Assembly: GCA_020025035.1 (NCBI GenBank)
Contig: JAHHSU010000007.1
Coordinates: 1 to 32,753 of the forward strand
Source: Thomasclavelia sp.
GTDB taxonomy: Bacteria > Bacillota_I > Bacilli_A > Erysipelotrichales > Coprobacillaceae
DNA length: 32,753 bases
Direction of reading: 5' to 3'
Positions 1 to 8,943 of the stretch are shown here, in pieces. Numbering within the stretch: the stretch's first letter is position 1; every line of letters begins with the position of its first letter. The translations under genes and the position numbers were made by a program. Under the pieces are notes generated by a model. That model worked only from the letters and a program-made list of their open reading frames with translations. It was not told where the DNA came from and did no database searches.

Positions 1-382
1 TTTTAATATCCAAACATCCTATTAATTTTATAACCATTCCCACATTATAAATCACAAAATGAAGTATTTGCATTCAAAAAAATGTATCAGTGATAGGCCT
101 ACTATACTTAGTTTGACATTAAAGTAAGTAAGATTATAACTAATACAATATAATTATATACAAACTAGATAAAATGAAACTAATTTTATGAATTCTAAAG
201 CCACAAAAGAAACGAGGATAAAGTCTTTTCATGTACATAATTATCAAACATGCAAAAGTGCAAATAATAAAAATAACAAGACATATATTTAACGGGAAAT
301 TGGCTGATTATATATACAAAAAATATATTTCGTACTAACACTTACTATTACAATGTGTAGTATTTTAAATATCTCTAATAGA
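1..382. other. Non-coding AT-rich region downstream of ribF
   Basis: I see no convincing gene in these 382 bases. On the + strand there is a good sigma-A-like promoter without a gene behind it: TTGACA at 113-118, a 16-base spacer and TATAAC at 135-140. On the minus strand the end of ribF runs into a weak hairpin at 372-394 (TCTCTAAT / ATTAGAGA) with only a poor T-run. Confidence 0.5.
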
Positions 383-1318
383 TTAAATTAGAGAATGTTG
401 ATTAAAGAATTGTTGTATATTTACTTGATCACTTTCTAACTGTTCAACTAATTGATCCACAGAATTAAATTTTATCTCATTACGAACACGGCAATAAAAG
501 TAAACATCAATATTTTCATCATAAATATCTTGATGAAATTCAAATATATGAATTTCAATGGAGGGAGTATCTAAACTGCAAATAGTAGGATTATATCCAA
601 TATTACACATACCTATATATTTCTTTTTAAAAATCTCTACGATAACTCCATACACTCCATTTTGGGGAATAAAATAATTACCACAATCTATATTAGCAGT
701 TGGAAAGCCAATCATACGTCCTATTTGACGACCTCTAATCACTTTTCCACTTATTTTATATGGCCTAGATAACAAATTGTTAGCCTTTAATATATTTCCA
801 TTTAATAATTCATTTCGAATTCTAGTAGAACTAATCTTTTGATCGTCTTCTACAATTTTATCTTGTATATAAACAGGAAATAACCCATTAGCTAAATGTT
901 TTAAATCATTAGCATTTCCTTGACCTAAAAATCCAAAATGGTAATCAAATCCACAAGCAATATAATCTATTGGTAAAGATTGAATAAAATAAGCAAAAAA
1001 ATCGTTTGGACTTAATCTACTAACTTCTGTACTAAAATCTACAATAATTAGATAGTCAATTTTTAAATCTTCTAACAATTTTTCTTTATCTAATAGCGAC
1101 GTAAGATAATACTCATTTTTTATTTTTCCTAAAATCAGCAACGGATTAGGAAAAAATGTCATAACAGCGCTATGAATATTATGATTTGTTGCATAATTTT
1201 TTACATGTTGAATCAATCCTAAATGACCACGATGAATTCCGTCAAAATATCCTATTGCCATAGCAAGGTTAGAATCAAAATTATGACTATGTCTACCATC
1301 ATGATAGATGACTTTCAT
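383..1318 (-). CDS. ribF: Bifunctional riboflavin kinase / FAD synthetase RibF
   Basis: This enzyme phosphorylates riboflavin to FMN and adenylates FMN to FAD in the cytoplasm. The N-terminal nucleotidyltransferase half has the motif GYFDGIHRGH near residues 22-33. The C-terminal flavokinase half has GRxIGRMIGFPTAN near 195-210. From the start chosen here it is 311 residues, the usual family length. An in-frame ATG lies two codons upstream at 1324, but the ribosome site AAGGGGG sits only about 2 bases from it and about 8 bases from the ATG at 1318, so 1318 is preferred. That ATG overlaps the stop codon of truB (TAATG), implying translational coupling. The truB-ribF pairing is standard in Bacillota. 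Confidence 0.95.
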   Translation of the reverse strand: MKVIYHDGRHSHNFDSNLAMAIGYFDGIHRGHLGLIQHVKNYATNHNIHSAVMTFFPNPLLILGKIKNEYYLTSLLDKEKLLEDLKIDYLIIVDFSTEVSRLSPNDFFAYFIQSLPIDYIACGFDYHFGFLGQGNANDLKHLANGLFPVYIQDKIVEDDQKISSTRIRNELLNGNILKANNLLSRPYKISGKVIRGRQIGRMIGFPTANIDCGNYFIPQNGVYGVIVEIFKKKYIGMCNIGYNPTICSLDTPSIEIHIFEFHQDIYDENIDVYFYCRVRNEIKFNSVDQLVEQLESDQVNIQQFFNQHSLI

Positions 1319-2163
1319 TACCATAACCCCCTTACATTTTTTAGTGTACCTTGACCTGTTTGTTGATACACTGCAAGTATGTGCTGGTCTTTATTTTTAA
1401 TCACCACTTGTCCTTGTAAATGACTATTAATTTGTTTTCCATGATATACAATATTCTCATCTTCAATTTCTATAGATGGTAAATGAGATAATGCTTGATC
1501 TATGGTTAAATATTGAAATTCATTATTTTCTAATTGTTCTAAAGTATAACAATCTTCTAATCGAAATGGTCCAGATTGAATTCGATTAAGCTTTGACATA
1601 CACCCTGGATATCCAAGCTTTTTTGCAATGTCTACACATAATGAACGAATATAAGTTCCTTTAGAACAATGCACACGTAATGTAATTTCATTTTGAACAA
1701 ATGACAATACTTGAATATCTAATATTTCAATATCTCGAGGTGGAATCTCTACTTGTTCATTATTTCTTGCATATTCATATAATTTTTTTCCATTAATTTT
1801 AATAGCTGAATAAATTGGCGGTATTTGTTGTTGTTTACCAATAAATGATGCTACTACTAATTCTATTTGTTCTATTGTAATATCATTTTGAAAAGGTACT
1901 TGTTTAATTATTTTTCCTTCTAAATCATAGGTATCTGTATATGTACCTAGACAAATAGTAGTGATATATTGTTTATCCTCACTTGTTAAAAACTGAATTG
2001 CCTTTGTAGCTTTATTCACACATAATACTAACACACCACTAGCTAAAGGATCTAATGTCCCACAATGTCCTACTTTTTTAGTATGCAATATTTTGCGTAC
2101 TTTTCCTACTACATCATGACTTGTACAATTTACTGGTTTATTTACAAGAATAATCCCATCCAT
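1318..2163 (-). CDS. truB: tRNA pseudouridine-55 synthase TruB
   Basis: TruB converts uridine 55 of the tRNA T-loop to pseudouridine. The protein opens with the family signature GIILVNKPVNCTSHDVV and then GHCGTLDPLASGVLVL, where Asp38 is the catalytic aspartate. The usual motif reads GHTGTLDP, so Cys replaces Thr. The KGTYIRSLCVDIAKKLG segment near 168-185 is also typical. Its 281 residues are close to the usual length, with a short C-terminal extension in place of a long PUA domain. The ribosome site GGAGG lies 8 bases before ATG 2163. It is the first gene of the minus-strand pair with ribF and is divergent from the M42 peptidase. Confidence 0.95.
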   Translation of the reverse strand: MDGIILVNKPVNCTSHDVVGKVRKILHTKKVGHCGTLDPLASGVLVLCVNKATKAIQFLTSEDKQYITTICLGTYTDTYDLEGKIIKQVPFQNDITIEQIELVVASFIGKQQQIPPIYSAIKINGKKLYEYARNNEQVEIPPRDIEILDIQVLSFVQNEITLRVHCSKGTYIRSLCVDIAKKLGYPGCMSKLNRIQSGPFRLEDCYTLEQLENNEFQYLTIDQALSHLPSIEIEDENIVYHGKQINSHLQGQVVIKNKDQHILAVYQQTGQGTLKNVRGLW

Positions 2164-2290
2164 CCTTTATACCTCCAACTTCATCATTATTACATGATAA
2201 TCATTTTAACAAATGATAATATGATTGCAAGGAATAATATTGTATATTCTATAAAATACTGTAAAATAAAATAAAAAAGGAGTGATTTAA

Positions 2291-3322
2291 ATGAATTTTG
2301 ATCAAAATTATGTTTTAAACATACTACAAGATATTTTAAGTATTGATAGTCCTAGTGGCTATACACAAAATGTTATTGAAAAAATTAAACATTATGCTAG
2401 TGATTTGAATCTTGACTGTCAAATTAATAATAAAGGTAACGCTATTATTTCCTTATCAGGAAAAGATAACTCTAAAACTATAGGTGTTTGTGCACATGTG
2501 GATACACTTGGAGCAATGGTAAGAAGTATTAAATCAGATGGTAGATTATCTTTTACTAAAATTGGTGGTCCAATTTTGCCTACACTTGATAGCGAACATT
2601 GTAAAATATGTACACGAGATAACAAAATCTATACAGGGACATTTTATTCCACTTCTCCTGCAGCACATGTATATAGCGATGCTGCAACATCCTTACGCCA
2701 AGAAGACACAATGGAAGTTGTCATCGACGAAATTGTAAAAAACAAAGAAGATGTTATTCAATTAGGAATTAATAACGGAGACTACATCTTTATAGATCCT
2801 AAAACTAGAATTACTGATACAGGATTTATTAAATCTAGATTCCTAGACGATAAATTGAGTGTAGCTATTATTTTTGGTGTACTCAAATATTTTAAAGACA
2901 TGAACATTATACCATGTCATGATATTAAATTTTTAATATCTACTTATGAAGAAGTCGGGCACGGAATGGCTTCTATACCAAATAATATTTCAGAAATACT
3001 TGCAGTAGATATGGGATGCATTGGAAAAGACTTATCATGTACAGAATTTGATGTATCCATATGCGCAAAAGATTCATCAGGACCATATGATTATCAAATG
3101 ACAACTAAACTAATAAACTTAGCAAAACAACATCATCTTTCCTATGCTGTAGATATATATCCATTTTACTCATCAGATGCATCAGCTGCATTACGAGGAG
3201 GAAATGATATAAAAACTGCCTTAATTGGTTCTGGAGTATTTGCAAGCCATGGATATGAACGAACTCATTATAAAGGAATGGAAAATACCATGAAACTTCT
3301 AACATTATACTTAACTAAATAA
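2291..3322 (+). CDS. M42 family metallo-aminopeptidase (glutamyl aminopeptidase/YsdC-like)
   Basis: This is a cytosolic dinuclear-metal aminopeptidase that trims peptides; M42 enzymes form large tetrahedral assemblies. Visible metal and catalytic residues are His69 and Asp71 in CAHVDTLGAMV, Asp186 in RFLDDKLSV, the Glu220-Glu221 pair in YEEVGHGM, Asp240 in AVDMG, and a final His in ASHGYERTHYKGMENT near 320. The 343 residues match the family. The ribosome site GGAG lies 8 bases before the ATG. Nearby paralogs in this family have been called endoglucanases by old annotation; the motifs here support a peptidase. Its exact N-terminal residue preference cannot be read from sequence. Confidence 0.92.
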   Translation: MNFDQNYVLNILQDILSIDSPSGYTQNVIEKIKHYASDLNLDCQINNKGNAIISLSGKDNSKTIGVCAHVDTLGAMVRSIKSDGRLSFTKIGGPILPTLDSEHCKICTRDNKIYTGTFYSTSPAAHVYSDAATSLRQEDTMEVVIDEIVKNKEDVIQLGINNGDYIFIDPKTRITDTGFIKSRFLDDKLSVAIIFGVLKYFKDMNIIPCHDIKFLISTYEEVGHGMASIPNNISEILAVDMGCIGKDLSCTEFDVSICAKDSSGPYDYQMTTKLINLAKQHHLSYAVDIYPFYSSDASAALRGGNDIKTALIGSGVFASHGYERTHYKGMENTMKLLTLYLTK

Positions 3323-3363
3323 TCAAAAAAATAATACATTTTTAACAAGTATCTATTTATCTA

Positions 3364-3395
3364 AAATGGTGTAACTTTATATTATTACACCATTT
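3364..3395. terminator. Bidirectional terminator between convergent genes
   Basis: Perfect 11-bp inverted repeat AAATGGTGTAA (3364-3374) / TTACACCATTT (3385-3395), followed on the + strand by a T-rich run. It lies between the stop codons of the M42 peptidase (+) and the leucyl aminopeptidase (-), so it can serve both. Confidence 0.85.
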
Positions 3396-3471
3396 TTATT
3401 TAATTTATTTTTTTAACAAATTTTTAGACTTACTAAACTCTCCTTAAATTACATTATACTACAAAACTTTT

Positions 3472-4881
3472 TTATAATTTAGATAAAAAGTTTGCTAGAG
3501 TACGCACCATTGTGCCTGTTGCACCTTCATTTTCACTATTTGCAACACCAGCAATATCAATATGAATCCATTGAACATTTTTGTTAATAAACTGTTTTAA
3601 AAACACAGCTGCAACACTTGCACCACCACCTGCTTTTCTAGACGAGTTTTTCATATCAGCTGTATTTGAATCAAGCATTTTAAAATACTCATCATCAATT
3701 GGTAATCTCCATCCTTTTTCATCACTTTGTTTTAATGCCTTTTCAAATTCACCATAAAAATCATCACTATTACTAAAAATACCAGCATATACATTACCTA
3801 AAGAAGCAACACATGCTCCAGTTAAGGTAGCAATATCAATAATGCGATTTACATTAGGTAAACTTTGAGCATAGGTAATAGCATCACATAAAATTAATCT
3901 TCCTTCTGCATCAGTACTAACTATTTCTACTGTTTTCTTTGATAAAGTTGTTATCACATCTTCTGGTTTATAAGCAGAACCGTTAATTAAGTTTTCTGTA
4001 GTAGGAATAATTGCATATACATTTATCTTAGGTTTTAATTCACCAATAATTTGCATAGTTCCTAACACATCTGCAGCTCCACACATATCATATTTCATCC
4101 CAAAACTATTAGGTTTAATATTATATCCTCCTGTATCAAACGTAATCCCTTTTCCAATCAATGCTGTATAATTACTATTATTAGTATCACCTGTATACTT
4201 CAAACAAATCATATAAGCAGGTAAATCACTCCCTTGATTTACAGATAATATCCCACCTGCTCCCATTTTTATTAATGCATCTTTATCTAAAATAGTATAT
4301 TCAAATGAATATTGCTTAGCTAATTTTACAGATTCTTCTACTAAATGAGATGGTGTCATTAAATTAGAAGGAGTATTTGCTAATTTTTTAGATAGATAAA
4401 TTCCTTTAGCATAACTCATTGCTTTTTGAATACTACTAGATACCTCCTCTGTCGTAAAGATATCTACATCTACCAATTCATTTTCTTTTTTTAAATCATC
4501 TTTTTGCTTATATACCTTAGACCAATATACTTCACAAAATAATTCTACTACTTTATAAATATCAATACTCTTTGTAACTGCACTTTTTGCATAAAAACAA
4601 GAAGGAGTATTGATTTTATTACTTACCTTTTTAAATGCATGATACATTTTAATAGTAGAAATAGAATCTCTATTCCCTAACCCTAAAAAAATAAGTTTAT
4701 TACATTTTAATTTTCCTAACGTATATACTACTGTAACTGAATTTAATTCTTTATCAATAATAGAATTTACATCAAAGTCTAATTGTTCACATAATTTTGT
4801 ATCAATAATTGTATCTTGATATATTGGATAAATAATATCCTTATCACTCATAATGATTGGATTTTTATCAAATTGTTTCAT
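3472..4881 (-). CDS. pepA: Leucyl aminopeptidase, M17 (PepA) family
   Basis: Cytosolic two-metal aminopeptidase releasing N-terminal residues from peptides. The C-terminal catalytic domain has all family motifs. Counting from the upstream Met at 4884: GKGITFDTGGYNIKP (Lys245, Asp250, Lys257), KYDMCGAADVLG (Asp266) and STDAEGRLILCDAITYA (Asp325, Glu327, Arg329), followed by TLTGACVASLG. The N-terminal domain is divergent, as is normal. Two adjacent ATGs exist at 4884 and 4881; the second lies about 7 bases from GGAGG and is preferred, giving 469 residues. It is a single-gene unit converging on the M42 gene, so two unrelated aminopeptidases are adjacent. Some M17 proteins also bind DNA; nothing here tests that. 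Confidence 0.93.
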   Translation of the reverse strand: MKQFDKNPIIMSDKDIIYPIYQDTIIDTKLCEQLDFDVNSIIDKELNSVTVVYTLGKLKCNKLIFLGLGNRDSISTIKMYHAFKKVSNKINTPSCFYAKSAVTKSIDIYKVVELFCEVYWSKVYKQKDDLKKENELVDVDIFTTEEVSSSIQKAMSYAKGIYLSKKLANTPSNLMTPSHLVEESVKLAKQYSFEYTILDKDALIKMGAGGILSVNQGSDLPAYMICLKYTGDTNNSNYTALIGKGITFDTGGYNIKPNSFGMKYDMCGAADVLGTMQIIGELKPKINVYAIIPTTENLINGSAYKPEDVITTLSKKTVEIVSTDAEGRLILCDAITYAQSLPNVNRIIDIATLTGACVASLGNVYAGIFSNSDDFYGEFEKALKQSDEKGWRLPIDDEYFKMLDSNTADMKNSSRKAGGGASVAAVFLKQFINKNVQWIHIDIAGVANSENEGATGTMVRTLANFLSKL

Positions 4882-4952
4882 CATATTTCCTCCTTACACC
4901 TATATTTTTATCATATACAATTTATCTAATAAATTAAATAAATATGCATTAT

Positions 4953-4976
4953 TATTTCTAACATATATGCTATAAT
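4953..4976 (+). promoter_or_regulatory. Extended -10 promoter for the 5006 operon
   Basis: A perfect TATAAT at 4971-4976 is preceded by TGC, giving an extended -10 element. No good -35 is visible at the right spacing. It lies 29 bases upstream of the ATG at 5006. Confidence 0.6.
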
Positions 4977-5005
4977 AAATCATAGCTTATTAAAGGAGTA
5001 AAGCA

Positions 5006-5266
5006 ATGAGAATTATCAAAATACCAATTCAACAAATTGATTTTGTACCTACAAATTACTCAATAGATTTGCAAAAAAGTATAGAAAGGATTGGTCTTTC
5101 CTTTCCAATTAAAGTAAGTCAAAATAACGAGCGATTTACTTGCATGGACGGCAACAAAAGACTAACTATATTAAAGCATTTAAATATACTTGAAGTAAAT
5201 TGTATTGTACTCAATAACGGAAACAATCGTTCCAATGATTGTTGGAGAAATATAAATCATCATTAG
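5006..5266 (+). CDS. Small ParB/sulfiredoxin-fold domain protein
   Basis: An 86-residue protein made almost entirely of a ParB/Srx-like fold. It has the pattern IPIQQIDFVPTNYSIDLQKS at the start, then SIERIGLSFPIKVSQN, then FTCMDGNKRLTILKHL, and ends with an EVNCIVL strand. The GNKR motif corresponds to the G-x-R/K-R phosphate-binding motif of ParB-type CTPase/nuclease domains. No DNA-binding HTH follows, so it is not a chromosome-partition ParB. It has its own ribosome site (GGAG, 7 bases) and lies 9 bases upstream of an RNA methyltransferase, so the two are probably co-transcribed. Function is unknown; a nucleotide-binding or accessory role is speculation. Confidence 0.65.
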   Translation: MRIIKIPIQQIDFVPTNYSIDLQKSIERIGLSFPIKVSQNNERFTCMDGNKRLTILKHLNILEVNCIVLNNGNNRSNDCWRNINHH

Positions 5267-5275
5267 GAGAAAAAT

Positions 5276-6415
5276 ATGAAAAAATGTTCATTATATCAAC
5301 AATGTGGGAGTTGTGAATTATTACATTTACCTTACTTACAACAATTAGAACAAAAAAAGCAATATTGTAATCATTTACTAAAAAAAGCTAACTTAAACCA
5401 TATACAAGTTCATGACGTATTAGGTCAAGATAACCCTTATTACTATCGTAACAAAGTCATCATTGGCTTTAATCGTCAAAATCAACCAGGATTATATGAA
5501 GAAAACTCACATAAAATAGTACCATATCACTCATGTTTATTACATGATTCCATCATTGATCCTATCATTCAAAAAATTGCTAGTATGTTAAAAAAATATA
5601 GAATTCAAATTTATCATGAAGATAAAAGAAAAGGTTTTTTAAGGCATGTACTCATACGTAGGGGAGTAAATACCAACCAAACGATGGTTGTCTTAGTAAC
5701 TACCTCTTTTATATTCCCAGGATCAAAAGCATTTGTAAATGAATTAATTCAAGCATTTCCATCAATTCAAACAATTGTTCTAAACAAAAACACACGCAAA
5801 ACAAGTATTGTATTAGGAAACGAAGAGAAAGTTATTTATGGCAAAGGATATATCGTAGATACCCTTTGTTCTCTCTCATTTAAAATTTCTTCTAGATCAT
5901 TCTATCAAATTAATCATGATCAATGTGAAGTATTATATCAAAAAGCCATTCAACTATTAGATTTAAAAGGTGACGAAATATTACTAGATACATATTGTGG
6001 CATTGGTACCATTGGATTAATCGTTGCAAACAAAGTAAAACATGTTATTGGTGTAGAATTAAATAAAGACGCAATACAAGATGCAAAAGTAAATGCTATT
6101 AAAAACAATATCCGTAATATAGAATTTGTATGTGAAGATGCATCAAACTTCATGGTAGAAATAGCTAAACAAAAAATACATATTGATGCTTTAATTATGG
6201 ATCCACCTAGATGTGGTACTACACCTACATTTATTCAATCTATTTTACAATTGCAACCAAAAAAAGTTGTCTATATATCATGTGATCCATCTACACAAGT
6301 ACGTGATATTGCATTATTTAATGATATTGGGTATCAAACTAAAGATATGTACTTAGTAGATTTGTTTCCGCATACCAAACATATTGAAAGTATTGTTATT
6401 TTAACAAAACAATAA
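5276..6415 (+). CDS. 23S rRNA (uracil-5-)-methyltransferase RlmCD/RumA-like, TRAM-less
   Basis: SAM-dependent RNA m5U methyltransferase of the TrmA/RlmD family. It starts with an iron-sulfur cysteine cluster, CSLYQQCGSC (Cys4, Cys10, Cys13), with a likely fourth Cys in the HSCLLHD segment. The SAM-binding motif is DTYCGIGTIGL, the active site is MDPPRCG, and the nucleophilic Cys is in YISCDPSTQVRD. At 379 residues it is about 70 shorter than the second copy at 29111-30469 because it has no N-terminal TRAM domain. Bacillus also carries two paralogs, but which uridine this copy methylates cannot be told. It follows the ParB-like mini-gene by 9 bases. Confidence 0.88.
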   Translation: MKKCSLYQQCGSCELLHLPYLQQLEQKKQYCNHLLKKANLNHIQVHDVLGQDNPYYYRNKVIIGFNRQNQPGLYEENSHKIVPYHSCLLHDSIIDPIIQKIASMLKKYRIQIYHEDKRKGFLRHVLIRRGVNTNQTMVVLVTTSFIFPGSKAFVNELIQAFPSIQTIVLNKNTRKTSIVLGNEEKVIYGKGYIVDTLCSLSFKISSRSFYQINHDQCEVLYQKAIQLLDLKGDEILLDTYCGIGTIGLIVANKVKHVIGVELNKDAIQDAKVNAIKNNIRNIEFVCEDASNFMVEIAKQKIHIDALIMDPPRCGTTPTFIQSILQLQPKKVVYISCDPSTQVRDIALFNDIGYQTKDMYLVDLFPHTKHIESIVILTKQ

Positions 6416-6453
6416 ATACTATTATGCTGACTTAATCAATATATATTTTAAAT

Positions 6454-6515
6454 AAAAAATATCATTTACTAAATGATTGTATAGTTTTACATTGATTTAG
6501 CTTATGATATTTTTT
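6454..6515. terminator. Bidirectional terminator with long stem
   Basis: Arms AAAAAATATCAT (6454-6465) and ATGATATTTTTT (6504-6515) enclose a second inner pair CTAAAT/ATTTAG. T-runs follow on both strands. It lies between the convergent methyltransferase (+) and the rpiR end of the sialic-acid operon (-). Confidence 0.85.
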
Positions 6516-6561
6516 TATTTATTCATTAATAAAATTTCTAAAACCAAATTTATCTACTAGC

Positions 6562-7401
6562 CTAACAATCAAGAATTGCACTAGTAGTTTTCATTTTCTT
6601 TTCCATAGCCTCACTAAACATTTCCTTAATCACTTCTGTATATAATAAATCCAACAAAAATATTTGTGGCATTTTAGAGGATATAGATCCAGTTTCAAAA
6701 ATGGTTTCAGCAGATACATAGGTCAATGCACAATCAGATAACTCTTTTAACGGATTATCACCATCTTTTGTTACCGTAATAATTTTTGTTCCATTTTCTT
6801 TAGCTTGTTTAATAGTTTTTAACACCTCTTTAGTAGTACCTGAATTAGAGATTGCAACAATAATATCATCTTTATTTGTAATAGACGACATCATCATCAT
6901 CGTATGACTATCTGTAATAGAAACAGTAGTAAATCCAATTCTCATGAATTTATAATTGATATCCATGGCTGATATACCTGAATAACCTATTCCTATAAAA
7001 TAAACTCTTTTAGCATTCATGATTAAATCTTTACATCTTTTTATTGCATTTAAATCAACGTTTCTAACAGTTTGTTCTAAAATATTAATCGACGATTTTA
7101 ACATATTAGTTGCAGTTTCCTTAACACATTCATCTTGATGAACATGTAAATTAATTAAGCTTGTATTTTTCATATTAGCAATCTCTTTTGCTAGAGTAAC
7201 CTTAAAATCCTGAAATCCATTAAATCCAAGTTTTTTTGTAAATCTAGTTATTGTAGCTTCTGCTACTCCTGATTCACTAGCTATAACCGATATCGATTTA
7301 TAAATTGTATTATCTAAATCAGATTGAATATAATCAATCAATGTTTTTTCTGACTTTGTCGCCTTAAATTGTGGGTTTTCTAATTGTTCTAATATACTCA
7401 T
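6562..7401 (-). CDS. RpiR/MurR-family transcriptional regulator (sialic-acid operon)
   Basis: DNA-binding regulator with the standard two-part build. The N-terminal HTH_6 domain (about 1-75) contains SVIASESGVAEATITRFTKK with the GFNGFQDFK tail. A SIS sugar-phosphate sensing domain (about 115-245) contains FIGIGYSGISAMD and AISNSGTTKEV. The 279 residues are typical. It is the last gene of the nan operon, 35 bases after nanK, with ribosome site GAGGTG. By analogy with RpiR-type NanR proteins it probably senses an amino-sugar phosphate such as ManNAc-6-P or GlcNAc-6-P and represses the operon through the palindromes at 12128-12191. That link is inference from context. Confidence 0.88.
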   Translation of the reverse strand: MSILEQLENPQFKATKSEKTLIDYIQSDLDNTIYKSISVIASESGVAEATITRFTKKLGFNGFQDFKVTLAKEIANMKNTSLINLHVHQDECVKETATNMLKSSINILEQTVRNVDLNAIKRCKDLIMNAKRVYFIGIGYSGISAMDINYKFMRIGFTTVSITDSHTMMMMSSITNKDDIIVAISNSGTTKEVLKTIKQAKENGTKIITVTKDGDNPLKELSDCALTYVSAETIFETGSISSKMPQIFLLDLLYTEVIKEMFSEAMEKKMKTTSAILDC

Positions 7402-7436
7402 CTAAACACCTCTACAAATAACCTTTCACTTATTAT

Positions 7437-8324
7437 TTATTGACTTGATTTTTCTTTAAAATGATAATAAGCTCCTTTCATTCCAGCAGTATTTTGAAGT
7501 TTCGCAAACGCAAGCTTAGTATTTTGATAGACAGAAGTAATCAAATATTTTTGTAAGTTTTTTTCAATTAACGGTCTAAAAATATCTTCTCTTGCCATTA
7601 TCCCACCACCTAATACAACCACTTCAGGATTAAGAACATAAACAATATTAGAAATTCCTAAAGCTAGATGATCTGCTAATTTTTCAACTTCTTCTTTACA
7701 TATTAGATCATTATTTTCATAATGTTCTAATACATATCTACCATCAATACTACTTGGATTAATATTTTTTCTAGAAGCTACATTTTTTACTAATGCAGTG
7801 GTAGAAGCAATATCTTCAAAATGTTCATTGTGAATTCTCATATACCCAATTTCTCCAGCTGAGTGGCTAAAACCATGTAGTATTTTACCATTGACAATGA
7901 TTGCACCACCTATTCCTGTTCCTATTGTTAAACAAGCCATAGAATGAGAACCTATTCCTGCACCTGCATAAAACTCTCCTAATGCTGCACAATTTACATC
8001 ATTTTCTACAAAACAAGGTAAACTAAATTCCTTTTCTAATATTTTTTTGATCTCAATACCCGTATAGTTAGGAATAGTAGGTCCTGCATATAAGATTTTT
8101 CCTTCATTAGGACATACCATTCCAGCAGTTGAGATACATATACCTTGAATATCGTATTCTTTCTTTACTAAGTGTATAATATCCTTTACTTTTTCCATGA
8201 TACATAGACCACCAGCTTTTGCATTTGTATCTCTATTACTATTTTCTAATAATGTTCCTTCTTCATTGATTACACCATATTTAATACTTGTTCCACCAAT
8301 ATCAACTACTGCATAAACATTCAT
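7437..8324 (-). CDS. nanK: ROK-family N-acetylmannosamine kinase (NanK-like)
   Basis: Sugar kinase expected to phosphorylate ManNAc to ManNAc-6-P. It opens with the ROK ATP motif VVDIGGTSIKYGV and has TIGTGIGGAIIVNGKI near 130-145 and a GGGI motif (VVVLGGGIMA) near 245. The ROK zinc signature CxCGxxGCxE is absent, and the partner motif GExGH reads GEIGYM, so the metal site has been lost as in a known ROK subgroup. The ATG at 8324 has GAGGGG 5 bases upstream and gives 295 residues; an in-frame ATG at 8348 would add 8 residues. Substrate is inferred from its place between yhcH and rpiR in the nan operon. Confidence 0.87.
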   Translation of the reverse strand: MNVYAVVDIGGTSIKYGVINEEGTLLENSNRDTNAKAGGLCIMEKVKDIIHLVKKEYDIQGICISTAGMVCPNEGKILYAGPTIPNYTGIEIKKILEKEFSLPCFVENDVNCAALGEFYAGAGIGSHSMACLTIGTGIGGAIIVNGKILHGFSHSAGEIGYMRIHNEHFEDIASTTALVKNVASRKNINPSSIDGRYVLEHYENNDLICKEEVEKLADHLALGISNIVYVLNPEVVVLGGGIMAREDIFRPLIEKNLQKYLITSVYQNTKLAFAKLQNTAGMKGAYYHFKEKSSQ

Positions 8325-8360
8325 ACTATCCCCTCTATTTCTATACATAAACTAATAAAA

Positions 8361-8442
8361 GTTGGATTACTATTACTTAAAACAAGATAATAACCCTAAA
8401 TTTAATCTATTAAGATTTCATTCTTTTAAGTATGAATCCAAC
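8361..8442 (-). other. Long intercistronic inverted repeat between yhcH and nanK
   Basis: Two nested arm pairs, GTTGGATT (8361-8368) / AATCCAAC (8435-8442) and ACTTAAAA (8375-8382) / TTTTAAGT (8424-8431), enclose about 41 bases that contain a further small hairpin. On the minus strand the structure is followed by TTTTATT, so it could be a leaky terminator or an RNA-processing/stability element that lowers nanK-rpiR expression relative to the upstream genes. Confidence 0.55.
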
Positions 8443-8453
8443 CTTGTTTAGTA

Positions 8454-8906
8454 CTACAACAAAATTTTATAAATAACTTTTTCAACATCAGAAGAATTTT
8501 CGTCTACTTTTAAACAAGTCATGTGAATATCTTCTGGATAACACACAAGAAAATCACCTTCTTCTAGAATAACTGAAGAATTTTCTTTTCCTTCAAATAA
8601 TAGAAAATCATCTTCTTCATTAAATTCCTTAAATACCATATTATCTTTAAAGTTAAGATTGATTCTTTCTTTACCACTTAAAACAATATGAACATCTATA
8701 TATTTTTGGTGACCTTCAAAAAAGCGTTCTTCTTTATTTTTAGTAGTAAAATGAATCCTATTTAAAAATAAATCCTTTCCTTTAATTTCATGTATTCCTG
8801 TTTCAAAGTTAATTAAATGATGATCTAATGCATGGACTAAAGCATCTTTTATATCCTTAGGCAAATAATCATAACTTTCTATATTTTTTAAATTTCCAAA
8901 TATCAT
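8454..8906 (-). CDS. YhcH/YjgK/YiaL family protein (NanQ-like sialic-acid anomerase)
   Basis: A 150-residue cupin-like protein of the YhcH (DUF386) family. Typical segments are the opening MIFGNLKNIESYDYLPKDI, FEGHQKYIDVHIVLSGKERI near 80-100, LFEGKENS, and GDFLVCYPEDIHMTCLKV near the end with metal-ligand-like histidines and acidic residues. E. coli YhcH (NanQ) speeds ring-opening of cyclic sialic acid so that the aldolase can use it, which fits this operon. Ribosome site GGAG, 7 bases. It lies 37 bases after the transporter gene. Confidence 0.88.
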   Translation of the reverse strand: MIFGNLKNIESYDYLPKDIKDALVHALDHHLINFETGIHEIKGKDLFLNRIHFTTKNKEERFFEGHQKYIDVHIVLSGKERINLNFKDNMVFKEFNEEDDFLLFEGKENSSVILEEGDFLVCYPEDIHMTCLKVDENSSDVEKVIYKILL

Positions 8907-8943
8907 TTCTTTCTCTCCTTACTTATTCATTTTTTAATATATT

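Noticed and set aside
2065..2274. 69-codon + strand frame over the truB start and intergenic region
   Set aside because: It overlaps the conserved 5' end of truB in antisense, has no ribosome site, and its composition is that of AT-rich shadow sequence.
5006..5266. Chromosome-partition ParB
   Set aside because: The protein ends after the N-terminal fold; it has no HTH or dimerisation domain and no parA next to it.
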